From contig DATMXU010000228.1 of NCBI GenBank assembly GCA_035562355.1, positions 1-24,479 of the forward strand: a stretch of 24,479 nucleotides of DNA. Reading direction: 5' to 3'. The notes beneath the pieces were generated by a model, which was not told the DNA's origin, ran no database searches, and was given only the letters and a program-made list of their open reading frames with translations. Origin of the DNA: Pseudoflavonifractor sp035562355 (GTDB lineage Bacteria > Bacillota > Clostridia > Oscillospirales > Oscillospiraceae). A program made the translations under genes and the position numbers. This document shows positions 1 through 8,281 of this stretch, one piece after another (position 1 is the first letter of the stretch; each line of letters begins with the position of its first letter).

Positions 1-174
1 GCCGAGCGGGCCAGCCGCCACCTGCGCTATGTGTATCGTGACATGAGCTCGCAAAAGCTGTCCTCCTCCCTCTCGGCCGTGGCTGACGCAGGCCGCAGGT
101 ATATGGCTGAGCACGACAAAAAGCGTGCCGACAAGCGGGCCGCGCGGAAGGAGAAGAAGAACAAGTCCGACTAG
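1..174 (+). CDS. C-terminal tail of an unrecognised protein (partial)
   Basis: An open frame enters from the left edge in frame 1 and stops at TAG 172-174, giving the last 57 residues of a protein. I do not recognise the family. The visible part is hydrophilic and probably helical. Its last 20 or so residues are very basic, with runs of Lys, Arg and Ala, as in a flexible nucleic-acid or ribosome-contacting tail. Reading as coding is supported by the open frame to the edge and by a hairpin starting seven bases after the stop. It is the only gene here on the plus strand and converges on the membrane-protein gene, the two stop codons sharing the bases CTAG. Function cannot be assigned from this fragment. 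Confidence 0.6.
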   Translation, partial: AERASRHLRYVYRDMSSQKLSSSLSAVADAGRRYMAEHDKKRADKRAARKEKKNKSD

Positions 175-851
175 CACCGGATTGGGAGTTTCAGGCCATC
201 CTGGAACTCCCAATGATTTTCTAAGAAATGTGAGCACCTGCCGATGACCCACCCGTTGATCAGTGCGCAGAAGACGGTACCCAGCTTTACCCCCTCGAAG
301 TGCCACAGTCCGAAGAAGGCGAAGGACAAGCAGATCGCCGCGAGACAGCTGACGCAGTCGTAGCCGGTTTTAAAGGCATGGACGTCAACGCCGTACCTCG
401 CGGAGACCTCCTTCACGAACAGCTCATAGACCTCGGGGGCGATGTAGGTATGGAACAGGAGAGAGACGCCGGCCGCGCAGAGCAGCAGCCCCGAGCCATA
501 GAGCGCAAGCCGGGGCACCAGATTCTCATGGGGGATCCGGGCCACGGCCGCCATCGCTCCGTCCAGCACAAGGCCATAAAGTATGGCGGTGACGAACGAG
601 AAGAGATACGAGAACCGGAAACGCCGCAGCACAACCATCAGCACGACCAGCAAAACGGCCTGCAGGATATACTCCGCCATGCCGAAGGTGAAGAACGGCA
701 GGACCTGGGACAGCTTTAAGTAGACGAGGTATGCGGGAGCCACCACCATGGAGACGCCAAAATCGGCGCCCTCCATAAAGGCGGTTCCCAGCGCCAGGGC
801 AGCCAGGCCGAGGACATAGGCAAGCTCCGTGTAAAATTTCTTTTTTTCCAT
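171..851 (-). CDS. YczE/YyaS/YitT-like integral membrane protein
   Basis: A 226-residue hydrophobic protein with about six predicted membrane segments separated by short basic loops. The overall pattern, an N-terminal GTAFMEGADFGVSMVVAPAY-type segment and a late segment with Cys residues and SFAFFG, resembles the YczE/YyaS/YitT-like family of uncharacterised Gram-positive membrane proteins. I chose the ATG at 851 because GGGAGG lies about five bases upstream; the same frame is open further upstream, to 935, but that start would lie inside the promoter. The gene has its own promoter-like sequence (926-954) followed at once by a strong hairpin (869-913), so expression may be attenuated. The substrate is unknown; a transporter or permease-like role is only a guess from topology. 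The last codons form the terminator hairpin of the convergent gene. Confidence 0.75.
   Translation of the reverse strand: MEKKKFYTELAYVLGLAALALGTAFMEGADFGVSMVVAPAYLVYLKLSQVLPFFTFGMAEYILQAVLLVVLMVVLRRFRFSYLFSFVTAILYGLVLDGAMAAVARIPHENLVPRLALYGSGLLLCAAGVSLLFHTYIAPEVYELFVKEVSARYGVDVHAFKTGYDCVSCLAAICLSFAFFGLWHFEGVKLGTVFCALINGWVIGRCSHFLENHWEFQDGLKLPIRC
181..214 (+). terminator. Hairpin ending the plus-strand gene, inside the opposing CDS
   Basis: Two 15-base arms (181-195 and 200-214) flank the loop CCAT and are followed by GATTTTCT. The single non-Watson-Crick position is U-G when transcribed on the plus strand but C-A on the minus strand, so the structure favours plus-strand transcripts. The same bases encode the last residues of the opposing membrane protein. 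The U-tract is modest, so termination may be partial. Confidence 0.55.
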
Positions 852-868
852 ACTGCCTCCCACTGTAA

Positions 869-913
869 AAAACAGCTTTTTCCGTTTGTGATAGAAACGG
901 AAAAAGCTGTTTT
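869..913 (-). terminator. Strong intrinsic terminator or attenuator between cls and the membrane-protein gene
   Basis: A perfect 19-bp stem (869-887 with 895-913) encloses a 7-base loop (888-894). On the minus strand the 3' arm runs into a tract of six T. It would end transcripts from the murB-to-cls operon. It also lies downstream of the promoter of the membrane-protein gene, so it could stop most of that gene's transcripts within about 55 bases. The A and T tails on both sides make it potentially bidirectional. Confidence 0.85.
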
Positions 914-925
914 GTTCTGTCTGCC

Positions 926-954
926 AGTATACCAATCACGTGCCAAACGTGCAA
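926..954 (-). promoter_or_regulatory. SigA-type promoter of the membrane-protein gene
   Basis: On the minus strand TTGCAC (949-954) and TATACT (926-931) are 17 bases apart, and the -10 is preceded by TGG, giving an extended -10. Initiation would fall near 919, only about six bases before the hairpin at 913-869. The promoter begins 15 bases after the cls stop codon. Confidence 0.65.
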
Positions 955-969
955 GCCCTTTTCGCGGTG

Positions 970-2520
970 CTACATCAGCGGCGCAAAGACTCTGAGGATG
1001 GAGCGGAGGAGAAGCCGGGGGAGCTTGTGTCTCCGGCTCTGCTCCAGCGTGACCTCCACGCTCTCCTCCTGGGTGTGGAGAAAGTCGTCCCGCACATCCA
1101 GAACGGTGCCCTGCCCGCAGAGCCAGACCCCGGCCTCGAAATGGAGAAACATGCTGCGGTAGTCCATATTCACCGAGCCGACGGTGCCGTACAGGTCGTC
1201 TACGGCAAAGTTTTTCGCGTGCATGAAACCGGGGGTATATTCAAAGATGCGCACGCCGGCCTCCAGCAGGGGGGTATAGTGCGCCCGGGTGACCTCGAAG
1301 ATGATCCTCTTATCGGGGATATGGGGGGTGATGATGCGCACGTCCACCCCGGACTTGGCGGCGTTGCAGAGGGCGGTGTTCACCGTATCAGAGATGATGA
1401 GGTAAGGGGTGGTAAGGTAGACGTAGCGCTGGGCCTTTGTAATGAGGTTGAGGTACACCGTCCCGGCTACCGGCTCCCCGTCCAGGGGGCTGTCGGCGTA
1501 GGGCTGGACCCAGCCCTGGGCGTCGTACACCTCCTCGGGCAAGGACGCGGGGCGGAACGCATTCAGGTCCTCCTCCCCGCCCCGGACATAGTCCCACACA
1601 GTGAGGAACATGACCACCATGCTCCACACCGCCTCCCCCCGGAGGAAAATGACCGAATCCTTCCAGTGGCCGTACTTTTCCACCCGGTTGATATACTCGT
1701 CGGCCAGATTGATGCCGCCGGTGAAGGCGGCTTTGCCGTCGACGATGCAGAACTTGCGGTGATCCCGGTTGTTGAGCCGGAAGGAGAGTGCGGGGATAAA
1801 ACGGTTGAAGACCGAGCAGCGGATACCCTTGGCCTCCAAAACCCTGTCGTAGTTGGTCGGGAGGGTATAGAGGCTGCCTACGTCGTCGTAGAGTACCCTC
1901 ACGTCCACCCCGGCCCTGACCTTCTCCTCCAAAATCTCCAGGATGGCCCCCCACATCTCCCCCGGCGTAATGATAAAGTACTCCAGGAAGATGTACTTCT
2001 CCGCCCGCCGCAGCTCCTCCAGCATGCGGGGAAAGGCGTCGTCCCCCAGGGGGAAGTACTCGGTGAGGGTGTTTTTGTAGAGGGGGCAGTGGGCATACCA
2101 CTCCAGATAACGGGACTGGTTCACCGCGTCGGCCCCCACGCTCTCCAAAAGCTCGGCCTTGAAGTCGGGCGCAAGGGTACTGCGCATCCGCCGGTCCATG
2201 CCCTGCATCTTTCGCCGGATGCGGGCTGAGAGGCGGTTCCCCCCGAAGAGGAGGTACACCAGCCCGCCGAACACGGGCAGCAGCAGGATGGGAATAAGCC
2301 AGGCGATCTTATACCCCGGGTCGCTGCGGTTTGACAGGATCCAGAGAACTGAAAGGATGGAGAGGAGGATGCAAAACCAATAAAAATAGATGAAATAGCT
2401 TGAGAACTGGACCATCATCACCGCCAGCACCGTCACCTGCACGATCAGAAGCAGGACCACCAACGTGGTGCGGTGGAAGACTAGGGTGGACAGCTTTTTG
2501 AGTGCGTTCAGTTCCCTCAC
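970..2520 (-). CDS. cls: Cardiolipin synthase (phospholipase D superfamily)
   Basis: A 516-residue enzyme that joins two phosphatidylglycerol molecules into cardiolipin and glycerol at the membrane. Two hydrophobic segments (about 20-65 and 72-92) form the N-terminal anchor. Two HKD motifs follow: H254-x-K256 with D261, and H434-x-K436 with D441, each leading into the usual GGxN / GSxN context. Length is normal for bacterial ClsA-type enzymes. The start is GTG at 2520, seven bases after the dnaE stop, with an AGGAAAG-like site overlapping that stop, which suggests translational coupling. It is the last gene of the murB-rapZ-yvcK-whiA-dnaE run and ends at the terminator 869-913. The family also includes other PLD-type phospholipid synthases, but the two-anchor plus two-HKD layout fits Cls well. 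Confidence 0.92.
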   Translation of the reverse strand: MRELNALKKLSTLVFHRTTLVVLLLIVQVTVLAVMMVQFSSYFIYFYWFCILLSILSVLWILSNRSDPGYKIAWLIPILLLPVFGGLVYLLFGGNRLSARIRRKMQGMDRRMRSTLAPDFKAELLESVGADAVNQSRYLEWYAHCPLYKNTLTEYFPLGDDAFPRMLEELRRAEKYIFLEYFIITPGEMWGAILEILEEKVRAGVDVRVLYDDVGSLYTLPTNYDRVLEAKGIRCSVFNRFIPALSFRLNNRDHRKFCIVDGKAAFTGGINLADEYINRVEKYGHWKDSVIFLRGEAVWSMVVMFLTVWDYVRGGEEDLNAFRPASLPEEVYDAQGWVQPYADSPLDGEPVAGTVYLNLITKAQRYVYLTTPYLIISDTVNTALCNAAKSGVDVRIITPHIPDKRIIFEVTRAHYTPLLEAGVRIFEYTPGFMHAKNFAVDDLYGTVGSVNMDYRSMFLHFEAGVWLCGQGTVLDVRDDFLHTQEESVEVTLEQSRRHKLPRLLLRSILRVFAPLM

Positions 2521-2527
2521 CTCTTTC

Positions 2528-5500
2528 CTATTTCACCGCTACGTTCTCCTCACCCAGGAGGGTCTCCAGCTCCTTCACCAGCAGGGGGTGCACCTGGCAG
2601 GGCATGGTCTGGGACCAGGACTCCCTGTCCAGGAACTTACACCGGAAGGGCTCCTGCCCGGGGAACATGTCCAAAACGAGCTGTACCCGCCGCCACTTGG
2701 GGTCCTCGGCGCTGCTCAGGCGGACGAAGAGCTTTTTGGGGGCCGCTCCCCCCTCCTCAGGCGGTGGGGGCGGCGCGCCGGCGGACCCGCCTAAGGGCCG
2801 GACCGAGTCGACCATGAGCTGCGGGGCCTTTTCATCCCGCACCGATATCTTGCCCACAGCCAGCACGGGGATATTCTCCTTGATATAGCTTCCACTCTCC
2901 CCCAAAACCCGGGAGAAGGCCAGCAGCTCCATGCTGCCGGTGTCGTCCTCCAAAGTCACGTAGGCCATGAGGCTGTTATTTTTGGTGGTCTTGGTCCTGG
3001 CGGCGGTGATGATGCCCGCCAGGGTGACCCGCTGCCCGTCCTGGTAGGTGGCGGCTCCCTCCTCCCGGGTAAAGTCGGCGAGGATGGCCCCGATGGGGTG
3101 GGCACGGTGCCGCCGGGCCTCCTCCCGATACTCATCCATAGGGTGCCCGGTGAGGTAGAGGCCCGTGGTCTCCCGCTCCATGCTCATAAGCTCCTTGCGG
3201 GAGAACTCCGGGATGTTGGGCAGGGTCATGGGCGGGGACGAGGGCTTGTCCCCATCGCCTCCAAAGAGGTCCATCTGTCCCTCCAGGACGCTCCGGCGGG
3301 TCTGGGCGATGGAGTCCACCACCTGGGCGTATACGTTGAGGAGCTGGGAGCGGTAGGCCCCCATGCCGTCAAACGCGCCGCATCGGATGAGACTCTCCAG
3401 CACCCGCTTGTTCAGGTCGCTGTCGAGCATCCGCTGAATAAAGTCGGGAAAGGAGGTAAAAAGTCCATGCCGCTCCCGCTCGGCCAGCACCGCGTTGATA
3501 AAGCCCCAGCCCACGCCCTTGACGGCGGCCAGACCGAACCGCAGGTTCTTCCCCGCCACGGTGAAGGAGGCGCCCGACTCGTTGATGTCGGGCGGCAGGA
3601 GATCGATCCCACAGTCCTTGCATTCGGCGATGTACTCGGCCACCTTCTCGCTGGAGTCCAGCACCGAGGTGAGGAGTGCCGCCATGTACTCCTGTGTGAA
3701 ACGGCACTTGAAGTAGGCCGTCTGGTAGGCCACGACAGCGTAGGCCACAGCGTGGGCCTTACCAAAGGCGTAGTTGGCGAAGTCGTTGATCTCGTCGTAG
3801 ATGGCCTCGCCGATCTCGGCGCTCACGCCGCCCGCCACGCAGCCGGCGATGCCCCGGCTGGGGTCCCCATGGACGAAGGCGTGGCGCTCCCGCTCGATCT
3901 GCTCTCTCTTCTTCTTGGAGATAGCCCGGCGCACCATGTCGGCCTGGCCCAGGGAGAACCCGCCCAGCTTGCGGAAGATCTCAATGACCTGTTCCTGGTA
4001 GACGATGCAGCCATAGGTCACCGACAAAATCGGCTCCAGGAGGGGGTGCTTATATTTGATCCTGCCCGGATTCTGCTTGCAGGAGATGAACCGGGGGATG
4101 GAGTCCATGGGACCGGGGCGGTAGAGGGCGATGATGGCGGTGATATCCTCGATATCCTTGGGCTTGAGGCCCACGCACACACCGGTCATCCCGGCCGACT
4201 CCATCTGGAACACGCCGGAGGTCCGCCCGTCGGAGAGCATCTTGAAGACCTCGGGGTCGTCCTCCGGGATGGAGTGGAGATCGAAATCGGGGATACGTTT
4301 CCGGACGAGCTGCACCGCGTCGTCCAGCACCGTCAGGTTCCTCAGGCCCAGAAAGTCCATCTTGAGGAGGCCCAGCTCCTCCAGGGTGGTCATGACGAAC
4401 TGGGTCACCACCGACTCGTCGTTCTTTGCCAGGGGGACATACTCGTACACCGGCCGCTTGGTGATGACCACCCCTGCCGCGTGGGTGGAGGCGTGGCGGG
4501 GCATCCCCTCGATGGCCTTGGCCATATCGATGAGCTCCCGTATGCGCTCATCGTTCTCATAGCTCTCCCGCAGGGGCTTGGAGAGCTTGAGCGCCTCCTC
4601 CAGCGTGATATGCAGGGCAAAGGGCACCTGCTTTGCCACCACATCAACGTCGGCATAGGGCACGTTCAGCGCCCTTCCCACGTCCCGGATGGCGCCCCGT
4701 GCCGCCATGGTGCCGAAGGTGACGATTTGGGCAACATGGTCGCTGCCATATTTTTGGTTTACATAATCAATGACCTCCTGCCTCCGCCGGATGCAGAAGT
4801 CGATGTCGATATCGGGCATAGTGACCCGCTCCGGGTTCAAAAAGCGCTCGAAGTAGAGGCCATATTTCATGGGGTCCACGTCGGTGATGTCCAGGCAGTA
4901 GGACACCATGCTCCCCGCCGCCGAGCCGCGGCCCGGGCCCACCGGGATGCCGCGCCCCTTGGCGTAGCTGATGAAGTCGGAGGTGATGAGGAAGTAGTCC
5001 ACAAAGCCCATCTGCCTGATGACGTCCATCTCGTACGCAAGCCGCGCCTTATACTCCTCGCTCCCATCGGGATAGCGCCACGCAAACCCTTTCCAGCACA
5101 GGTGATCGAAATAGGTCACCGGGTCGGCCCAGCCGTCGGGCAGCTTGAACTCGGGCAGGTGGTACTTGCCGAACTCGAACTCCAGATTGCATAGCTCGGC
5201 GATTTTCACCGTGTTGGATACCGCCTCCGGCCACTCCGGGAAGAGGGCGGCCATCTCGGCCTCGCTCTTCACGTAGAGGGAGTCGGTATCCATCTTCAGG
5301 CGGGTGGGGTCGTCCACCGTCTTGCCCATCTGGATGCACATGAGGGTGTCCTGCATGGCGGCGTCCTCGCGGCGGATGTAGTGGGCGTCGTTGGTGACCA
5401 CCAGGGGGATACCGGTATCCTGGTGCAGCCTGATGAGGCCGCGGGAGATCTCCGCGTCCTCCGGGAGGTCATGGTCCTGGAGCTCCAGATAGTACCCGTC

Positions 5501-6001
5501 GGGCCCGAAGTGCTCGCGCATCTCCAGGGCGGCGGCCTTGGCCCCCTCGTAGTCGCCGTTTAAAATGAGGCGCGGTATCTCCCCCGACTGGCAGGCCGAC
5601 AGGGCGATGAGGCCCTCACAGTGGGCGAAGAGGAGCTCCTTATCGATACGGGGCTTGATATAGAATCCCTCCAGGAACGCGCAGGAGTCCAGGTAGCAGA
5701 GGTTGCGGTACCCCACCTCGTTTCTGCAGAGGAGGATGAGGTGCCGGGCCTCGGCGTCCTTTTCGTGGATCCGGTCGGTCCTGCCCCTGGGCGCCACATA
5801 GACCTCGCAGCCGATGATGGGCTTGATGCCCTCGGCCTTAGCCGCCTTGTAGAAATCCACCACGCCGTACATCACGCCGTGGTCGGTGATGGCGACCGCG
5901 CTCTGTCCCAGGGATTTAACGTGTTTCATCAAATCCGTGATGCGGCACGCCCCGTCCAACAGGGAGAACTCGGTATGCAGATGCAGGTGGACAAAAGCCA
6001 T
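2528..6001 (-). CDS. dnaE: DNA polymerase III subunit alpha
   Basis: A 1157-residue C-family polymerase. The PHP domain (about 1-210) appears to keep all nine metal ligands: H7, H9, D16, H41, E66, H87, C137, D205 and H207. The palm holds GPGRGSAAGS (about 355-364) and the catalytic PDIDID with D397 and D399. A late OB-fold segment (about residues 990-1080) and a short C-terminal region follow. In Firmicutes DnaE usually works beside PolC, extending RNA primers before hand-off; PolC is not in this window, so that division of labour is inference. The ATG at 6001 has an AGGGGG site about nine bases upstream. The gene sits 41 bases after whiA and seven bases before cls. Confidence 0.96.
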   Translation of the reverse strand: MAFVHLHLHTEFSLLDGACRITDLMKHVKSLGQSAVAITDHGVMYGVVDFYKAAKAEGIKPIIGCEVYVAPRGRTDRIHEKDAEARHLILLCRNEVGYRNLCYLDSCAFLEGFYIKPRIDKELLFAHCEGLIALSACQSGEIPRLILNGDYEGAKAAALEMREHFGPDGYYLELQDHDLPEDAEISRGLIRLHQDTGIPLVVTNDAHYIRREDAAMQDTLMCIQMGKTVDDPTRLKMDTDSLYVKSEAEMAALFPEWPEAVSNTVKIAELCNLEFEFGKYHLPEFKLPDGWADPVTYFDHLCWKGFAWRYPDGSEEYKARLAYEMDVIRQMGFVDYFLITSDFISYAKGRGIPVGPGRGSAAGSMVSYCLDITDVDPMKYGLYFERFLNPERVTMPDIDIDFCIRRRQEVIDYVNQKYGSDHVAQIVTFGTMAARGAIRDVGRALNVPYADVDVVAKQVPFALHITLEEALKLSKPLRESYENDERIRELIDMAKAIEGMPRHASTHAAGVVITKRPVYEYVPLAKNDESVVTQFVMTTLEELGLLKMDFLGLRNLTVLDDAVQLVRKRIPDFDLHSIPEDDPEVFKMLSDGRTSGVFQMESAGMTGVCVGLKPKDIEDITAIIALYRPGPMDSIPRFISCKQNPGRIKYKHPLLEPILSVTYGCIVYQEQVIEIFRKLGGFSLGQADMVRRAISKKKREQIERERHAFVHGDPSRGIAGCVAGGVSAEIGEAIYDEINDFANYAFGKAHAVAYAVVAYQTAYFKCRFTQEYMAALLTSVLDSSEKVAEYIAECKDCGIDLLPPDINESGASFTVAGKNLRFGLAAVKGVGWGFINAVLAERERHGLFTSFPDFIQRMLDSDLNKRVLESLIRCGAFDGMGAYRSQLLNVYAQVVDSIAQTRRSVLEGQMDLFGGDGDKPSSPPMTLPNIPEFSRKELMSMERETTGLYLTGHPMDEYREEARRHRAHPIGAILADFTREEGAATYQDGQRVTLAGIITAARTKTTKNNSLMAYVTLEDDTGSMELLAFSRVLGESGSYIKENIPVLAVGKISVRDEKAPQLMVDSVRPLGGSAGAPPPPPEEGGAAPKKLFVRLSSAEDPKWRRVQLVLDMFPGQEPFRCKFLDRESWSQTMPCQVHPLLVKELETLLGEENVAVK

Positions 6002-6042
6002 GAGAGATTCCCCCTAGGTCAAATACTTGATGGGCCGCACCG

Positions 6043-6933
6043 TCACTTCGCAAGCTCCATGAGCTTGCGGATACGGTGGTTCAGGCAGGACTTGGTCACG
6101 GGCGGGTCGCACAGCTCGGCAAGCTGGGAAAGGGTCAGCTCCGGGTGGGCCACCCGGAGGTCCACCGCCTCCTTGAGCTTGTCCGGCAGGTCCTGGAGCA
6201 TCCCCCGCTCCTCCAGCCGGTGGATGGCCTCAATCTGCTCCAGCGCGGCGTCCACCGCCTTGTCGAGGTTCGCCGCGTCGCAGTTTACCCGGCGGTTCAC
6301 GCTGCCCCGCAGATTTTTCTCCACCTTGGCATTCATAAGCTCCATGGCGGCCAGCGGCGCGCCGATGACGGTGAGAAAGTCCTCGATGTATTCGCTCTGC
6401 TTGAAGTAGGTGAGGTAATTTGACTTGCGTATGGCCTCCTTGGGGAAGAATCCCGCCTCCAGGAGAAGGGCGGTGAGCTCGCGGCTCACGTTGTAATGGG
6501 AGGTCACCAGCTCCAGGTGATAGCGTTTCTGCGGGTCAGTCACCGAGCCGGCGGCCAGAAACGCGCCTCGGAAGAAGGCGGTGCGGCAGTGCTCCTCCTC
6601 CAGGACGGCGAAGTTGATGTGGTGCGCCAGACTCTCGGTCCCATCGTACCCGTAGGTGTCCCGGATGACCGACAACTTCCACGGATCGGTAACGGTAAGG
6701 ACATGCTTGCTCTCACCTCCGCCGGAGACACTGTCGAACCCGATGCGAAACGCCTTTTGAAAAAGAGCGGGGAGGCGGACGGCAAAGCTGCCGCTCTCGG
6801 TGACGATGCGTACCTCCCAGGCGGTAAAGCTGTTGCAGAAGAGAAGCACCCCATACGCCTCGGCCTGGGCGCAGCATTTGCGTGAGAGCGGTTCCCGGCA
6901 GAGCTCGGCCTTCGCGTCGGACGAGAAGGACAT
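6043..6933 (-). CDS. whiA: WhiA-family DNA-binding regulator
   Basis: A 296-residue protein with the WhiA architecture: an N-terminal LAGLIDADG-like region (starting with the SFSSDAKAEL motif) and a C-terminal helix-turn-helix around residues 255-290 (LSQLAELC ... HRIRKL). In actinobacteria WhiA controls sporulation septation. In Bacillus it is a nucleoid-associated protein that affects chromosome segregation and division. It lies directly after yvcK, its standard partner across Gram-positive bacteria. The ATG at 6933 is preceded by a near-perfect AAGGAGGTGA ribosome binding site, one of the strongest in the window. Confidence 0.95.
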   Translation of the reverse strand: MSFSSDAKAELCREPLSRKCCAQAEAYGVLLFCNSFTAWEVRIVTESGSFAVRLPALFQKAFRIGFDSVSGGGESKHVLTVTDPWKLSVIRDTYGYDGTESLAHHINFAVLEEEHCRTAFFRGAFLAAGSVTDPQKRYHLELVTSHYNVSRELTALLLEAGFFPKEAIRKSNYLTYFKQSEYIEDFLTVIGAPLAAMELMNAKVEKNLRGSVNRRVNCDAANLDKAVDAALEQIEAIHRLEERGMLQDLPDKLKEAVDLRVAHPELTLSQLAELCDPPVTKSCLNHRIRKLMELAK

Positions 6934-6966
6934 ATCGTCACCTCCTTAGGATGTATCAAAAAATTG

Positions 6967-7989
6967 TCAAAATACTTTGGTATCCGCCCGCTCCGCATAA
7001 ATCTCCATAACGGCGGCGGCCAAGCGGGCGACCGAATGGCGGGCGTAGTTCTGGCTCTCGGAGGCCAGGGGGCGGGTCGTCAGGCTCACACCCAGCGCCT
7101 CAATGGCGCTCTTGTCTACGACAATGGGGGCGGCGTCCTCCTCCCTGTACCGCTCCAGCAGGCTGGTGCGTACCGGCGCGCTGTTGCACAGGCACAGGTC
7201 CACCAGCCCCGGACCCGAATGGGCCAGCAGAGCGGCCACATGCTCGGAGGCGGTCATCCCCTCGGTCTCGCCGTCCTGGGTCATGATATTGCAGATGTAC
7301 ATTTTCAGCGCGGAGGAGGCACAGACCGCCTGAGCGATGCCGTCCACCAGCAGGTTGGGGATGACGCTGGTGTACAGGCTCCCCGGCCCAAGGAGGACCA
7401 GGTCGGCCTCTTCAATGGCCTTGAGGGCCTCAGGCAGAGCCGGGGGCTGTTCGGGCAGCAGGCGCACCTTTCGGATCCGGCAGTCCTGGGCCTTCTTGAA
7501 CTCAAATATTCTGGACTCCCCCACCACCGAGGTGCCGTTTTCAAAGGTGGCCTCCAGACGCACGTCGGCGTTGGTCACAGGGAGCACCCGGCCCGTGATG
7601 GCCAAGACCTCGCTCATGCGGGTGACCGCCTGGTCGAAGGAGGGGGAGATGCCGTTAAGGGCCGCCAGCAGGAGATTGCCAAAGGACTGCCCCGTCAGGG
7701 CGCCCGAATCCTTGGGAAAGCGGTAGGACAGCAGCTCCCCCATGACGGGCTCCACGTTGGCCAGGGCCTCCATGCAGTGGCGGATATCCCCCGGAGGGGG
7801 CATGCCCAGGTCCTGACGCAGGACGCCGGAGCCGCCGCCGTCGTCGGCCACGGTGACGATGGCAGTCAAATTCCTGGTATAGGCTTTCAGCCCCCGCAGC
7901 ATGGTGGAGAGGCCCGTCCCACCACCGATAGCGACAATCTTGGGCCCCAGTTCCCACCGCGCATCGGTGCGGCTATATGGTTGGATCAT
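6967..7989 (-). CDS. yvcK: YvcK / CofD-like UDP-sugar-binding protein (gluconeogenesis factor)
   Basis: A 340-residue protein of the YvcK family, related in fold to CofD. An N-terminal glycine-rich nucleotide site (IGGGTGLSTML) is followed by TVADDGGGSG and PPPGDIRHC, and later by LGPGSLYTS. In Bacillus and Listeria, YvcK binds UDP-GlcNAc and links carbon supply to cell-wall synthesis. I placed the start at ATG 7989 because GAGGAGGG lies at good spacing and the family begins just before the glycine-rich loop. The frame stays open upstream to 8058, but that would run into the repeat-rich spacer after rapZ. whiA follows 33 bases downstream of the stop. Confidence 0.93.
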   Translation of the reverse strand: MIQPYSRTDARWELGPKIVAIGGGTGLSTMLRGLKAYTRNLTAIVTVADDGGGSGVLRQDLGMPPPGDIRHCMEALANVEPVMGELLSYRFPKDSGALTGQSFGNLLLAALNGISPSFDQAVTRMSEVLAITGRVLPVTNADVRLEATFENGTSVVGESRIFEFKKAQDCRIRKVRLLPEQPPALPEALKAIEEADLVLLGPGSLYTSVIPNLLVDGIAQAVCASSALKMYICNIMTQDGETEGMTASEHVAALLAHSGPGLVDLCLCNSAPVRTSLLERYREEDAAPIVVDKSAIEALGVSLTTRPLASESQNYARHSVARLAAAVMEIYAERADTKVF

Positions 7990-8281
7990 ATTGCCCTCCT
8001 CATTCGGCCGTCTCGCTCGCACCCTCCGCGACGGCAGATAACTCCTGCGACTGCGCAAAAACCCTGCGGGGGGATTCTCCCCCTCCAGGTTTTCGCTCCG
8101 CTCCGTCGTTATCTGCCTGCTCCCGGGCGGCTCGGCGCTTCTGCCCTGTCACGCCTCGCTCGCCTCGCGGGCGGGTCGCCTTCCCTCCGACTCCGGGCAA
8201 ACCCGGTGCCCCCTGCGGCGGCCCCTGGGCTTTGCCCGTCGCTCCGGTCCAGGCTCCCCTGCTCGGCGGCTCGGCGCTTCT
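7990..8281. repeat. Repeat-rich spacer between rapZ and yvcK
   Basis: About 290 bases with no supported gene. An inverted repeat, GGCAGATAAC (8033-8042) with its complement (8108-8117), encloses a nested hairpin whose core pairs 8069-8074 with 8078-8083, 8063-8066 with 8086-8089, and 8058-8061 with 8090-8093. A second inverted repeat pairs 8194-8201 with 8231-8238. A direct repeat of 24 bases occurs at 8258-8281 and at 8116-8142, the first copy having three extra bases. The 8258-8281 copy runs into the rapZ stop codon. The next bases still share TGTCA in register. The flanking genes are otherwise closely packed, so this looks like an inserted or duplicated element. Confidence 0.65.

Noticed and set aside
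869..913. Small RNA gene
   Set aside because: The hairpin is fully explained as a terminator or attenuator; a stable separate RNA would need transcript data.
940..2229. Open frame of 429 codons opposite cls
   Set aside because: Antisense to an intact cardiolipin synthase with both HKD motifs; no recognisable domain.
3098..5194. Open frame of 698 codons on the plus strand, opposite dnaE
   Set aside because: It is the mirror frame of a clear dnaE gene in GC-rich DNA. It has no ribosome binding site I trust and a biased Gly/His/Val/Leu composition.
8000..8200. Possible 66-residue ORF between rapZ and yvcK
   Set aside because: It lies across the inverted and direct repeats, is Arg/Gly/Ala-rich as expected from GC content, and has no convincing ribosome binding site.
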